64,000 nucleotides of DNA from Salsipaludibacter sp963735045. Its GTDB lineage: Bacteria > Actinomycetota > Nitriliruptoria > Nitriliruptorales > Nitriliruptoraceae. The notes beneath the pieces were generated by a model. The model was not told the DNA's origin. It made no database searches and saw only the letters and a list, made by a program, of their open reading frames with translations. Numbering within the stretch: the first letter of the stretch is position 1; every line of letters begins with the position of its first letter. The translations under genes and the position numbers were made by a program. Shown piece by piece: positions 1 to 8,322 of the stretch. The DNA lies in contig CAVTIZ010000002.1 of NCBI GenBank assembly GCA_963735045.1, positions 186,001 to 250,000 of the forward strand. Direction: 5' to 3'.

Positions 1-1
1 G

Positions 2-730
2 TTCTCGGGCAAGTCCTCCCAGTGGTTCGCGTCGTGTTCCCGGTGGCCGGACTGCGAGGGCACGCTGCCGCTCAACGACGACGGGACGGTCGGCGAGCCC
101 GAACCGGAGCCCGAGCCCGACCCCAACGTCGTGTGCCCGATCGACGGGGCGCTCATGATCCCCCGCGAGGGCAAGTACGGGTTGTTCTACGGGTGCGAGA
201 ACTACCCCAAGTGCAAGGGCATCATCAACGTCCAGAACCGGGCGGTCTACACCGATGCCGATGGCGAGGTGAAGGCGTTCCGGTCGCCGACGGACCCGAA
301 TGCGTTCATGGAGCTGCGCACCAGCCGGTACGGCAAGCCGTTCCTGGGCTCGACCGGCTATCCCGACGACCAGTTCGCCGTCTGGTCGGTGCCGTTGAGC
401 CATCCGTGCCCGGAGTGCGGCGCACCGCTGCGCAAGCCCCCGAAGAACCGCAAGGTCCCGACCGTCATCTGCGCCGGTCCCGAGCTCGAGCACGTGTTCG
501 AGGCCGACGACTTCGAGCTGCCGACGGTGACGACCATGGAGGTCGTGCCCGACGTCGAGGCCTACGACCCCGAGCTGGGTGGCACACCGCTGTCGGAGCC
601 CGAGGACTACCCGCCGGCCCCGTCGTTGACCTACGTCGACGAGCAGACGCCCAAGAAGAAGAAGGGCACGAAGAAGGGCACCAAGAAGGGCGCCAAGAAG
701 GGCGCGAAGAAGGGCGCGGCCAGCACGTAG
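2..730 (+). CDS. topA: DNA topoisomerase I, C-terminal zinc-ribbon region (5' truncated by window edge)
   Basis: This is the last 242 codons of a gene entering from the left. The visible part carries Cys-rich zinc-ribbon repeats of bacterial topoisomerase I: a half motif SCSRWPDCEG, then CPIDG...FYGCENYPKCKG, then CPECGAPLRK. An acidic EPEPEPEPDP linker lies between the first two. The protein ends in a Lys-rich tail of repeated KKG units (codons near 650-725), typical of actinobacterial TopA and thought to help DNA binding and processivity. The enzyme relaxes negative supercoils; the catalytic Toprim and Tyr domains lie outside the window. The next genes on this strand are tmk and holB, an arrangement conserved in actinobacteria, although here a methyltransferase gene on the other strand is inserted between. 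The family call is firm; only the start is missing. Confidence 0.93.
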   Translation, partial: FSGKSSQWFASCSRWPDCEGTLPLNDDGTVGEPEPEPEPDPNVVCPIDGALMIPREGKYGLFYGCENYPKCKGIINVQNRAVYTDADGEVKAFRSPTDPNAFMELRTSRYGKPFLGSTGYPDDQFAVWSVPLSHPCPECGAPLRKPPKNRKVPTVICAGPELEHVFEADDFELPTVTTMEVVPDVEAYDPELGGTPLSEPEDYPPAPSLTYVDEQTPKKKKGTKKGTKKGAKKGAKKGAAST

Positions 731-779
731 GGCGGGACCCGGCGACCGCGGCGAACCGACGCCGGTTCGGGTCGCCTGC

Positions 780-1682
780 TCAGTCGGGTCGGGTCGCCAT
801 CACCAGCATGGAGTCGAGTCGTCCGAGGTTGCCGGCCGCCAGCGGGCTGGCGGTGACGGCCACGCGGACGAAGCCGGCGTCGCGCAGGGTCCGCGTCACC
901 GTCGTGGGCGACAGGTGCCAGATGTGTTCCTCGGGGCGCAGGGTCCACCAGCGTCGTCCGAGCAGCCGCGCCGGCAGCGAGTCCACGTTGGGCAGCGACA
1001 GGGCGATCGTGCCCCCGGGCACCAGCAGGTCGTGGACGCGACCCACGAAGGTCGCGGGGTCGGGGACGTGTTCGAGCACGTCCCAGGCCACCACGGCGTC
1101 GAAGCTGGCCGGCGCGAACGGGGCGTCGTCGAGCAGCCCACGATGGACCGGGATCCCCAGGCGAGCCGCCGTGTGGGCGACCCCGGCGGCCGACACGTCC
1201 ATGGCCGCGACGTCCCAGTCCCGCGCCATGGCGCGGGCCGCGAACAGCCCGTAGGCACACCCGACCTCCAGCAACCGGCCGGTGGCACGACTGCCGCCGG
1301 CCCGTCGGTAGCCGGCCAGGGTGTCGAGGCGACCGTCGGCCCAGCGCTGTTGCCAGAACGTGGCCGCCCCGCCCTCGTCGTCGCCACCGTCGCCGGAGTA
1401 CACGCTGCCCTCGAAGTAGGCCGCGTCGTCGTACAGCGCGTTGCGGCCACCCAGGTCCAGTCGGGGCGAGATGAACGCGATGTCACAGGTGGGGCAGCGT
1501 CGCAGCCCGTACGGCGACACCGTGAACACCAGTGTCCCGGGTCCTCCACACCGGAAGCAGCGGGCGACCTCGAGGTCGTCGTCCAGGCCCCGAGGTGTGT
1601 CGGCCGGGGGTGTGTCGGCCGGGGGTGTGTCGGCCGGGGGTGTGTCGGATCGGGGGTGACGGGGCGGGTCGGCGACGGCCAT
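780..1682 (-). CDS. Class I SAM-dependent methyltransferase with N-terminal zinc ribbon
   Basis: The protein has about 300 aa from the ATG at 1682; in-frame starts at 1748 or 1901 would add low-complexity sequence. Residues 1-35 are a Pro/Asp/Thr-rich leader with a tandem TPPAD repeat. Two CxxC pairs follow (CFRCGG and CPTC), a small zinc ribbon, then a Methyltransf_23-like fold: motif I LLEVGCAYG, an acidic position in VAAMDVS, and the motif IV-like segment AWDVLEHVPDP. Similar zinc-ribbon methyltransferases act on sugars or other small molecules, but no substrate can be read here. It is convergent with topA and divergent from the MFS-tmk gene. No strong Shine-Dalgarno precedes any candidate start, so the N-terminus is uncertain. 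Confidence 0.8.
   Translation of the reverse strand: MAVADPPRHPRSDTPPADTPPADTPPADTPRGLDDDLEVARCFRCGGPGTLVFTVSPYGLRRCPTCDIAFISPRLDLGGRNALYDDAAYFEGSVYSGDGGDDEGGAATFWQQRWADGRLDTLAGYRRAGGSRATGRLLEVGCAYGLFAARAMARDWDVAAMDVSAAGVAHTAARLGIPVHRGLLDDAPFAPASFDAVVAWDVLEHVPDPATFVGRVHDLLVPGGTIALSLPNVDSLPARLLGRRWWTLRPEEHIWHLSPTTVTRTLRDAGFVRVAVTASPLAAGNLGRLDSMLVMATRPD
1594..1653 (-). repeat. 15-bp tandem repeat (3 exact copies plus a partial fourth)
   Basis: The unit GGTGTGTCGGCCGGG (plus-strand reading) repeats with a 15-bp period from 1594, 1609 and 1624, with a degenerate copy at 1639. It lies in the N-terminal coding part of the methyltransferase and encodes TPPAD repeats. Because 15 is a multiple of three, gain or loss of copies would change linker length without breaking the frame. 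Confidence 0.9.
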
Positions 1683-1926
1683 GCGTGGCAGGCTTTCGGG
1701 GTGGCGGCGGCCGTGGTCGGATCGGCCGTGCGGCGCACTGTGCCGCATCGCGCCGACCCCGTCCAGCCGGCCCGGCCCCGGGACGTCCCCGGTCGGCCAC
1801 GCCACGGCCCCGGGAACGGCCCGGGAACGGGCACGGGGACGGCCAGTCGAGGTGTCCGGCGAGGTGCCGATCGGCCGGGACCCCGATGGCCGGGGACGCA
1901 TCCCGGGGCGGGACGGGGGTGGCCGT

Positions 1927-1932
1927 TATCCT
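1927..1932 (+). promoter_or_regulatory. -10-like element placing transcription start at the tmk ATG
   Basis: TATCCT ends 7 bases before the ATG at 1940, and no Shine-Dalgarno sequence precedes that ATG. This spacing is what a leaderless mRNA would show, which is common in actinobacteria. No convincing -35 is visible. Confidence 0.45.
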
Positions 1933-1939
1933 CCCTTGG

Positions 1940-4297
1940 ATGGATGACGAGTCGCCGCCACCGACCGAGGCGGGCCTCCCCGACGGTTCCCCCGATCCGT
2001 CCGGGCCCGACCCCGTCGCGCCGCCGGACCCGGCGGCGCTCGGTCAGGTGACCCAGGACCTCACCGATCGGGCCCGGGCGTCGCGGCGTCGGGGCGCCAC
2101 CGGGGAGTCCGGCACCGGGGAGTCCGACAGCGTTGAGTCCGACGACGGTGACCACGGCGGCGAGTCCGACGACGGCACGGCGGCCCCGTTCCGATCGGTC
2201 GTGCGATCGCCGTTCAAGTGGGTGCTGTACGCGACCCTGGCGTCGTCGATGGGCGACTGGATGGGCTTCGCGGCCATCACCGCCTTCACGACGGGGATCC
2301 TCGGGGCCAACACGCGTGGTGCGGCCTTCGGGCTGTCGGCCGTGCTGGCGGCACGATTCCTCCCCACGGTGCTGCTGGGTCCGATCGCCGGTGTCTTCGC
2401 CGATCGCTGGGACCGGCGTCGCCTGCTGATCGTGACCGACGTCGGCCGGGCCCTGGTCATGCTGGCGATCCCCTTCGCCGCCGACGTCTGGGCGCTGATC
2501 CTGGCCACCCTGGTGGTGGAGGTGATGGCGACGCTGTTCATCCCGGTCAAGGACGCCATCATCCCGAACCTGGTGCCGCGTGGCCACCTGGTCCAGGCCA
2601 ACCAGCTCAGCCTCCTGGCCACCTACGGCACCTTCCCGATCGGCTTCTTCGGCTATGCCGCCGTGGTCAGTGCGGTGGCGTTGCTGCCCGACGTCGCGTT
2701 CCTGCAGGCCCGGCCGTCGGCGCTGGCGTTCTGGTTCAACGCGCTGACCTTCCTGCTGTCGGCGTGGTTCGTCAGCCGCATCCCGGGCATCTCGGGCAAG
2801 CCCGAGCGGTTGGCGGGTCGTGACCACCGACCGGGAGCGGGCGAGGAGTTCCTCGAAGGCCTGCGGTTCATCGCCGGCCAGCCCCTGGTCCGCGGCCTGA
2901 TCACCGGGGTGATGGGTGCCGCACTGGCGGCCGGGGCCGTGATCGCGGTCGGCGAGTTCTACGCCGGGGTCGTCAACGCCGGTCCCAACGGCTTCGGGCT
3001 GTTGGCCGGGATCGTGGGGACCGGACTGTTCCTGGGTGTCCTGGGCTCCACCTGGCTGGAGCCGCGCCTGGGCAAGGAACGACTGTTCGCCCCCGCGATC
3101 GCGGTGGCCGGTTCCGCCCTGGTGGCGACCGCGTTGATGCCACGCCTCGACCTGGCGATCCTGCCGGCGCTCCTGATGGGTGCCGGCGGCGGCATTGCCC
3201 TGCTCAGCGGCTACACCATGCTGCAGGAGTACTCGGCCGACGAGATCCGGGGACGCACCTTTGCCGCCTTCAACACCGGCGTGCGCACGGCCCTGTTCGC
3301 CACCACGACGTTGGCCCCGTTGCTGGTGGGCGTGATCGGGCCGGAGTCGCAGGCCGGCGGCTACGAGATCGGCGGCGTGCGGGTGACGCTGATGGTGGCT
3401 GGTGGGCTGGCCCTGCTCGGGGCGGTCTACTCGGGGCGGGCGGTGCACCGGGCCCTGCAGCAGTCCGGGGGCGCGTCGTTCACCCAGGCCCGGACACGCG
3501 GGCTCTTCGTGGTCTTCGAAGGCGGTGACGGCGCCGGCAAGTCGACCCAGATGGAGTTGCTGGCCGACTCGTTGCGCAGCGCTGGCGTGGAGCCGGTGAT
3601 GACGCGAGAACCCGGTGGGACCACCATCGGTGAACGCCTGCGGGAGGTCGTCCTGGACCCCGACGAGCACGACATGTCGGACCGGGCCGAGGCCATGATC
3701 TACGCGGCTGGTCGCGCCCAGCACGTCGCGGAGGTCATCGCCCCCGCCCTGGACGAGGGTCGCGTGGTCATCTGCGACCGGTACGTCGACTCCTCGATCG
3801 TCTACCAGGGCGTGGGTCGGGGCCTGGGCAGCGAGGAGGTGGCCCGGTTGAACCTGTGGGCGACCGACGGGGTGCAGCCCGACCTGGTGGTCCTGCTGGA
3901 CGTGCCCGCCGACGAGGGCCTGCGGCGTGCCGGGACCAGCCTGGACCGGCTCGAGTCCGCCGGCCTGGACTTCCACGTGCGGGTCAACGAGGCCTTCCGG
4001 AGGATCGCCGCGATGACGCCCAGTCGCTACCTGGTGGTCGACGCGACCCTGCCGGTCGAGCAGATGCATGCCCGCATCCGCGCCGCGGTCCTGCGGCGCC
4101 TGGACCCCGCGACCGTCGACGTGGAACCCGAGGCCCTGTCGCCCGTCGAGGTCGACGACGATCCCGGGGCGGCTGGTGACGAGCGCGAGGATCCGTCCGC
4201 CACGGCCACGGCGACGACCGAGCCACTCGACCCGGAGGATCCCGACGCACCGGGGACGCGGGTGCCCGCCGAGCCAGGATGGCCGGGTCGGCCATGA
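1940..4297 (+). CDS. tmk: MFS transporter - thymidylate kinase fusion protein
   Basis: This 785-aa protein has two parts. Residues about 1-90 are an acidic, Ser/Gly-rich cytosolic leader. Residues about 95-510 form a 10-12 helix major facilitator domain (for example ADRWDRRRLL, a loop 2-3-type motif). From about residue 520 it is a full dTMP kinase: P-loop GGDGAGKST (about 528), TREPGGT, catalytic DRYVDSS (about 613), and a C-terminal acidic/Pro-rich tail from about 735. The kinase makes dTDP for DNA synthesis. The MFS substrate is unknown, and the membrane half may act only as an anchor. Such fusions are known in actinobacteria such as Streptomyces. The start at 1940 is chosen because a -10-like element sits just upstream and earlier in-frame sequence overlaps the inverted gene. 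The stop overlaps the holB start (ATGA), implying translational coupling. Confidence 0.92.
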   Translation: MDDESPPPTEAGLPDGSPDPSGPDPVAPPDPAALGQVTQDLTDRARASRRRGATGESGTGESDSVESDDGDHGGESDDGTAAPFRSVVRSPFKWVLYATLASSMGDWMGFAAITAFTTGILGANTRGAAFGLSAVLAARFLPTVLLGPIAGVFADRWDRRRLLIVTDVGRALVMLAIPFAADVWALILATLVVEVMATLFIPVKDAIIPNLVPRGHLVQANQLSLLATYGTFPIGFFGYAAVVSAVALLPDVAFLQARPSALAFWFNALTFLLSAWFVSRIPGISGKPERLAGRDHRPGAGEEFLEGLRFIAGQPLVRGLITGVMGAALAAGAVIAVGEFYAGVVNAGPNGFGLLAGIVGTGLFLGVLGSTWLEPRLGKERLFAPAIAVAGSALVATALMPRLDLAILPALLMGAGGGIALLSGYTMLQEYSADEIRGRTFAAFNTGVRTALFATTTLAPLLVGVIGPESQAGGYEIGGVRVTLMVAGGLALLGAVYSGRAVHRALQQSGGASFTQARTRGLFVVFEGGDGAGKSTQMELLADSLRSAGVEPVMTREPGGTTIGERLREVVLDPDEHDMSDRAEAMIYAAGRAQHVAEVIAPALDEGRVVICDRYVDSSIVYQGVGRGLGSEEVARLNLWATDGVQPDLVVLLDVPADEGLRRAGTSLDRLESAGLDFHVRVNEAFRRIAAMTPSRYLVVDATLPVEQMHARIRAAVLRRLDPATVDVEPEALSPVEVDDDPGAAGDEREDPSATATATTEPLDPEDPDAPGTRVPAEPGWPGRP

Positions 4298-5583
4298 CGG
4301 CGACCTTCGACACCGTGACCGGTCAACGGGCCGCGGCCCGGGTGCTGCGCACGGCCGTCGCGGCCGACCGACTGGGCCATGCCCTGCTGCTGGTGGGGCC
4401 GGGTGAGGTCGGCCAGCGGCACCTGGTGGCGGCACTGGCCGCAGCCCTGAACTGCCCGACCCCGGTCGACGGCGCTGGCTGCGGTGAGTGTTCGACCTGC
4501 CGCCGCATCGGCCGAGACGCCCACGGCGCGGTGGTCACGTTCCGCCCCGAGGGCGCCACCCACCTGGTCGACGCCGTGCGCGACGAGTGGATCCCGACCG
4601 CATCACGCACGTTGGTCGAGGGCACCCGGCGGGTGTGCCGGGTGGTCGAGGCCGACCGCATGAACGAGTCGACCCAGAACGCCTTCCTGAAGGTGCTGGA
4701 AGAACCGCCTCCCTCGACCGTGTGGGTGCTGGAGGCCACGTCCACCGCACCGCTGCTGGACACGATCCTGTCGCGCTGCCAGCGCATCGACCTGACGGCG
4801 TGGGGTGCCGAGGACCTCACCGTCCGTGGCCGCGCACTGGGCCTGCCCGACGACGTCCTGCCGGCCCTGGTGCGTGCGGCCCAGGGTTCCCCGGCACGCC
4901 TGGCCGAGTACACCCAGCGCGAGTGCCCGACGTGCGGCGCCATCCACAGTGGCACCGACGACCAGGTGCCGACCAACTGCGACAACCGGTCGTGCCCGAC
5001 CAACAAGAAGAAGGACCAGGTGCCCGCCCCGCTGGAACGCGACCTCGCCCGGCGCCGGCACCTGGGCGTGGTCCGGCGGCTGCGCACCGAGGGGCCGGCG
5101 GCGGTGGGAACGATCACCTCGGAGGTGGTCGGGTGGGCGGACGCTCGCGCCGCCGCCGAGTCCGTCCACCAGGCCGCCGAGATCGCCCGACTCGACGACT
5201 CCTTCGGCGCGCGGGGCTGGCCGACCGGCATGCGCGGGCGCATCACGTCACGCCACAAGCGCGAGCAGCGCCAGGCTCGCCTCGAGGCGATGACCCGGTT
5301 CCTGGACGAATTCGGCTCGCTGATGCGCGACGTCGTGGCCGTGCGGGCCGGCATGGACACGACCGAGGTGGTCAACCTGGACGCCGAGACGCTGGTCGAC
5401 GACGCCGCGGCACTGCCGACGGCGGCGGCCCTGGAGGCGATGGCGGCCGTCCCGTCCATCCAGGAGGCCATCGTCGTCCACAGCGCGCAGCCACAACTGC
5501 AGCTGGAGCGACTGCTGCTGCCCCTGGCCGTGGCGATCTTCGCCAACCGTGATGCGGTCGTCGGGTCCGTCGCGACGGCGTAG
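4294..5583 (+). CDS. holB: DNA polymerase III delta' subunit
   Basis: This 429-aa AAA+ clamp-loader subunit follows tmk. The N-terminal P-loop is degenerate (VGPGEVGQRH lacks the GKT lysine), as expected for delta', which does not hydrolyse ATP. A Cys4 zinc module (CPTP...CGECSTC, residues 54-69) and NAFLKVLEEPP with LSRCQRI identify the HolB/DnaX family. An extra Cys-rich insertion at residues about 211-233 (CPTCGAIHSG...CDNRSC) follows the AAA+ lid; it is not a feature I recall in typical HolB and may bind a second zinc. The start at 4294 overlaps the tmk stop as ATGA. An in-frame ATG at 4279 would add five residues. Co-transcription with tmk is very likely. Confidence 0.92.
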   Translation: MTATFDTVTGQRAAARVLRTAVAADRLGHALLLVGPGEVGQRHLVAALAAALNCPTPVDGAGCGECSTCRRIGRDAHGAVVTFRPEGATHLVDAVRDEWIPTASRTLVEGTRRVCRVVEADRMNESTQNAFLKVLEEPPPSTVWVLEATSTAPLLDTILSRCQRIDLTAWGAEDLTVRGRALGLPDDVLPALVRAAQGSPARLAEYTQRECPTCGAIHSGTDDQVPTNCDNRSCPTNKKKDQVPAPLERDLARRRHLGVVRRLRTEGPAAVGTITSEVVGWADARAAAESVHQAAEIARLDDSFGARGWPTGMRGRITSRHKREQRQARLEAMTRFLDEFGSLMRDVVAVRAGMDTTEVVNLDAETLVDDAAALPTAAALEAMAAVPSIQEAIVVHSAQPQLQLERLLLPLAVAIFANRDAVVGSVATA

Positions 5584-5629
5584 GGTCGCCCTGGCGGTTG
5601 GCCGGCGGTCGAGGACGTGGAGGTGCGAG

Positions 5630-6037
5630 GTGTGGTCCACCAGCCTGGGCGTGCGCTTCCACGAGCTGGACGCCTACGGACACGTCAACCACGCGGTCTA
5701 CCTCAACTACTTCGAACAGGCGCGCGTGGAGTTGCTGGAGTCGCTGGGTTTCGGCCTCGGTGTCCTGCGTGGCCGCGGGATCCAGCTGGTCGTCGTCGAG
5801 ACCACGATCCGCTTCCGGGCCCCGGCGGAACTCGGTGACCGGCTCGTGATCGAGACCGAGTTGTCCCGGTTGCGCCGGGCCACGTCGATCTGGGCACAGC
5901 GGCTGGTGCGTGGCGCGACCGTCCTGGCTTCCGCCGAGGTCCGCTCGGCGGCCACGGACATGACGGGCCGTCCGATCCGACCCCCTGCCGACCTGATCGC
6001 CGCCCTCACCGGCCAGATCGGACCCGACGCCGACTGA
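5630..6037 (+). CDS. YbgC/4HBT-family acyl-CoA thioesterase
   Basis: This 135-aa hotdog-fold protein has the hallmark segment FHELDAYGHVNHAVYLNYFE; Asp14 corresponds to the catalytic Asp of the 4-hydroxybenzoyl-CoA thioesterase/YbgC group. It should hydrolyse acyl-CoA or related thioesters in the cytosol; the exact substrate cannot be read. The GTG at 5630 is chosen because GGAGGT lies 5 bases upstream at 5619-5624. It starts 46 bp after holB and may be read with it. It converges with the CPBP protease gene; the 47-bp gap holds an imperfect C/G-rich hairpin around the palindrome CCGGTCGACCGG. Confidence 0.85.
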   Translation: MWSTSLGVRFHELDAYGHVNHAVYLNYFEQARVELLESLGFGLGVLRGRGIQLVVVETTIRFRAPAELGDRLVIETELSRLRRATSIWAQRLVRGATVLASAEVRSAATDMTGRPIRPPADLIAALTGQIGPDAD

Positions 6038-6084
6038 GGAGGCCCCGACCCCGCCGGTCGACCGGGGGATGCCGGGTCGGCCGG

Positions 6085-6792
6085 TCAGGTCGGCGGGAAC
6101 AGGACCATGCCGGCGGTCCAGCCCGCGTGGGCCAGCACCGGGGCCAGGATCCCACCGGTGCGCTCGCGCAGCCAGCCCCACGCGATCCCCCCGAGCAGGG
6201 CGGCCCCCATCAGCGGAAGCTGTCCGGTCGGAAGGTGGAAGGCGACGAAGGCGGCCGTGGTCAGTCCGATCGCGGCCCACGCCGATCGGTTGGGACGCAG
6301 GACCGGCTGGAGGGTCCCGCGCCACCACAGCTCCTCCAGCGGCGCGATGAACACCGCGGCCACCAGGGCCACCGCGACGTCGGGGAGTCCCGACGTCGCG
6401 GTGAACACCAGGTCGTCGGCCTGGCGTCCGATCAGGGGGATGATGGCGGTGGCTGCCGGGATGGCGAGGTGGCTGACCGCGAGGTGGGCGACCAGCACCG
6501 GCAGGAAGAGCCAGACGTCGTGGCCGACCTCCCAGGTGATCCCGTACCACCGCCGCGCCACCACCACGACGGCGACGGCGCTCAGCGACAGCGCGACGAT
6601 GATGGCCGCCCCGAGCACGCCACCCGCGGGTCGGAACTCCAGCAGCAGCGTCCACAGCATCGCCACGAGCACCGTCGCCAGGGCCAGCCAACGTCGGCGC
6701 ACACGGCGGGTGCCGGCGTCTTCGCCGGTGGCCGTCGTGAGGTCCGTCGCCACGTCCGACGAGCGGTCGAGCCGGGAGCGATCAGCGAGCAC
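6085..6792 (-). CDS. CPBP-family intramembrane glutamic endopeptidase (Abi/CAAX)
   Basis: This 235-aa membrane protein has about 7 hydrophobic segments. The CPBP signature is present: EELWWRG (EExxxR, residue about 150), FHLP (about 183) and HAGW (about 222). The family includes CAAX prenyl proteases, bacteriocin-immunity and anti-sigma-processing proteases; the local substrate is unknown. The GTG start at 6792 has GGAGGA about 8 bases upstream. It is divergent from the Rossmann-fold gene at 7120. A minus-strand TACACT at 6924-6919 is a possible -10 with a leader of about 120 nt. Confidence 0.85.
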   Translation of the reverse strand: MLADRSRLDRSSDVATDLTTATGEDAGTRRVRRRWLALATVLVAMLWTLLLEFRPAGGVLGAAIIVALSLSAVAVVVVARRWYGITWEVGHDVWLFLPVLVAHLAVSHLAIPAATAIIPLIGRQADDLVFTATSGLPDVAVALVAAVFIAPLEELWWRGTLQPVLRPNRSAWAAIGLTTAAFVAFHLPTGQLPLMGAALLGGIAWGWLRERTGGILAPVLAHAGWTAGMVLFPPT

Positions 6793-7119
6793 GGCAGGTT
6801 CCTCCGAGACGGGTCTGGGGGCGGGGCTTCGGCGACGTGGTGGGTCGCCGTCGGGATGCCGGGGGAGTCGGCCCGGGTTCGTCACGGGCACCGTCGCAGG
6901 GCGGCATCGGAACCAACCAGTGTACGTCCACGGCGCACCCCCTTCGAACGCGACCGGGGGCGAGGTGGGTGGGGCGCCGTCGACGCGTCGCCCGGCCTCG
7001 CCGACCCCCGGGTGGGCCCGTGGTGGCGTGATCGGGCGAGGATCTCCGGCGCGCCGGGAGGCGGTCGACGTCTGCGGCCACGCCGTACGATGGCCGGTCC
7101 GTGCGACGTCAGGGATCCG
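6793..7119. other. Divergent intergenic region, no gene
   Basis: These 327 bases separate the CPBP protease (left, minus) from the NAD(P)-binding protein (right, plus). They contain the CPBP Shine-Dalgarno near 6803-6809, a possible minus-strand -10 (TACACT, 6924-6919) and a possible plus-strand -10 (TACGAT, 7085-7090). Reading frames here are Arg/Pro/Gly-rich and look non-coding. Confidence 0.5.
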
Positions 7120-8205
7120 ATGCACATCTTCGTGGCCGGGGCCACCGGCTTCGTGGGTTCCCGCCTGGTGGCCCGCCTGCTCGCCGATGTCGATGCCGCC
7201 CACGAGGTGACCGTCCTGACCCGCTCGACCGACCGGGCCCTGGCGCGCCCGTGGGGGGACCGGGTCCGCATCGTGGAGGGTGAGGCGACCGATGCCCGCG
7301 CCGTCACCGACGCGCTGTTCGGTGCCGACGTGGCCGTCGACCTGGTGCACGCGATGGAGGACGGGGTCGGTGACTTCGCCCGGGCCGAGCGCCGGGCCGC
7401 GACGACCCTGTCCGAGTCCGCGGCCCTGGCCGGGGTCGACCACATCGTCTACCTCGGCGGACTGGCCGACGAGGACGGCGACCTGTCACCCCACCTGCGC
7501 TCCCGGATCGAGACCGGGCGGGTGCTGGCGGCCAGCGGCCCGTCCGTCACCGAGTTGCGGGCATCGGTCGTGCTGGGCGCGGGGTCGGCCTCCTACGAGT
7601 TGATCCGCTTCGCGTCGCAGACCCCGGTGCCGGTGCTGCTCCACCCGTCCTGGGCGACGGGCCGGTGCCAACCGATCGCGATCACCGACCTGCTCGACGT
7701 CCTGGTCGCGGTCACCACGGCGCCCTCGACGGCGCGCCATCGGATCCTGGAGGTGGGCGGACCCCAGACCGGCGCCTACCACGACCTCGTGGACGTCATG
7801 CGGTCGGTGCGCGGCATGTCGGCCAACCTGTCCGGACCCGTCCCCGCCCCACCACCCGTGCTGACCGGCACGCTGGTGTCCCAACTCACGCCGTTCGACC
7901 CCGGGACGGTGGGGCCGCTGGTGGCCTCCCTGGCCCACGACTCGGTGGTGTCCGGACGCCACGACTCGCACGTCGGCCCGACGCCGGTGGCCGCAGCCAT
8001 GCGTGCGTCCCTGGCGGGCGAGGGCGAGTTCGCCGCCATGGCCGGTGACCCGGAGTGGGTGGGAGCGACCCTCGACATGGGGACGGTCGTGGACGTCCTG
8101 GCCCGTCTGCCGCGCCTGCCGGCACGATTGGTGGGCGATCGCCTCACCCCGCGACGACTGTTGGACACCGCCGTCGACGTCGCCACGTCCGTGCGGCGAC
8201 CCTGA
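7120..8205 (+). CDS. NAD(P)-dependent epimerase/NmrA-like Rossmann protein
   Basis: This 361-aa protein opens with a classic nucleotide-binding turn, MHIFVAGATGFVGSRL (GxxGxxG at residues about 7-13). An atypical short-chain dehydrogenase/NmrA-type fold follows, with HIVYLGGL near the middle. The layout resembles bacterial NAD(P)H-binding proteins of the complex I NDUFA9-like type. The last 100 residues, rich in PPPVLTG and VGPTP segments, are a C-terminal domain I do not recognise. The start has AGGGAT just upstream and a -10-like TACGAT at 7085. The substrate is unknown; a sugar, quinone or redox-sensing role are all possible. Confidence 0.8.
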   Translation: MHIFVAGATGFVGSRLVARLLADVDAAHEVTVLTRSTDRALARPWGDRVRIVEGEATDARAVTDALFGADVAVDLVHAMEDGVGDFARAERRAATTLSESAALAGVDHIVYLGGLADEDGDLSPHLRSRIETGRVLAASGPSVTELRASVVLGAGSASYELIRFASQTPVPVLLHPSWATGRCQPIAITDLLDVLVAVTTAPSTARHRILEVGGPQTGAYHDLVDVMRSVRGMSANLSGPVPAPPPVLTGTLVSQLTPFDPGTVGPLVASLAHDSVVSGRHDSHVGPTPVAAAMRASLAGEGEFAAMAGDPEWVGATLDMGTVVDVLARLPRLPARLVGDRLTPRRLLDTAVDVATSVRRP

Positions 8206-8285
8206 GGACCCGAACTGAGGGGCCCGAACCGACGCCCCGATCCGACGCCCCGACCGAGGCCGCGAACTGACGAGTCGAACGGACC
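8206..8285 (+). repeat. Degenerate 12-14 bp direct repeats downstream of the Rossmann gene
   Basis: Between the stop at 8205 and the next start, units of the form GGnCCCGAACYGAC recur about six times (CCCGAACTGA, CCCGAACCGA, CCCGATCCGA, CCCGACCGA, CGCGAACTGA, GAGTCGAAC). They are tandem and imperfect. No function is apparent. Confidence 0.55.
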
Positions 8286-8322
8286 GCTCGCACCCCGCGA
8301 CCCCGGAGCCCCCGGAGACCCC

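Noticed and set aside
896..4435. A 1,179-codon open frame on the minus strand
   Set aside because: Antisense to the MFS-tmk fusion, whose domains are unmistakable; its tail is an out-of-frame copy of the methyltransferase gene.
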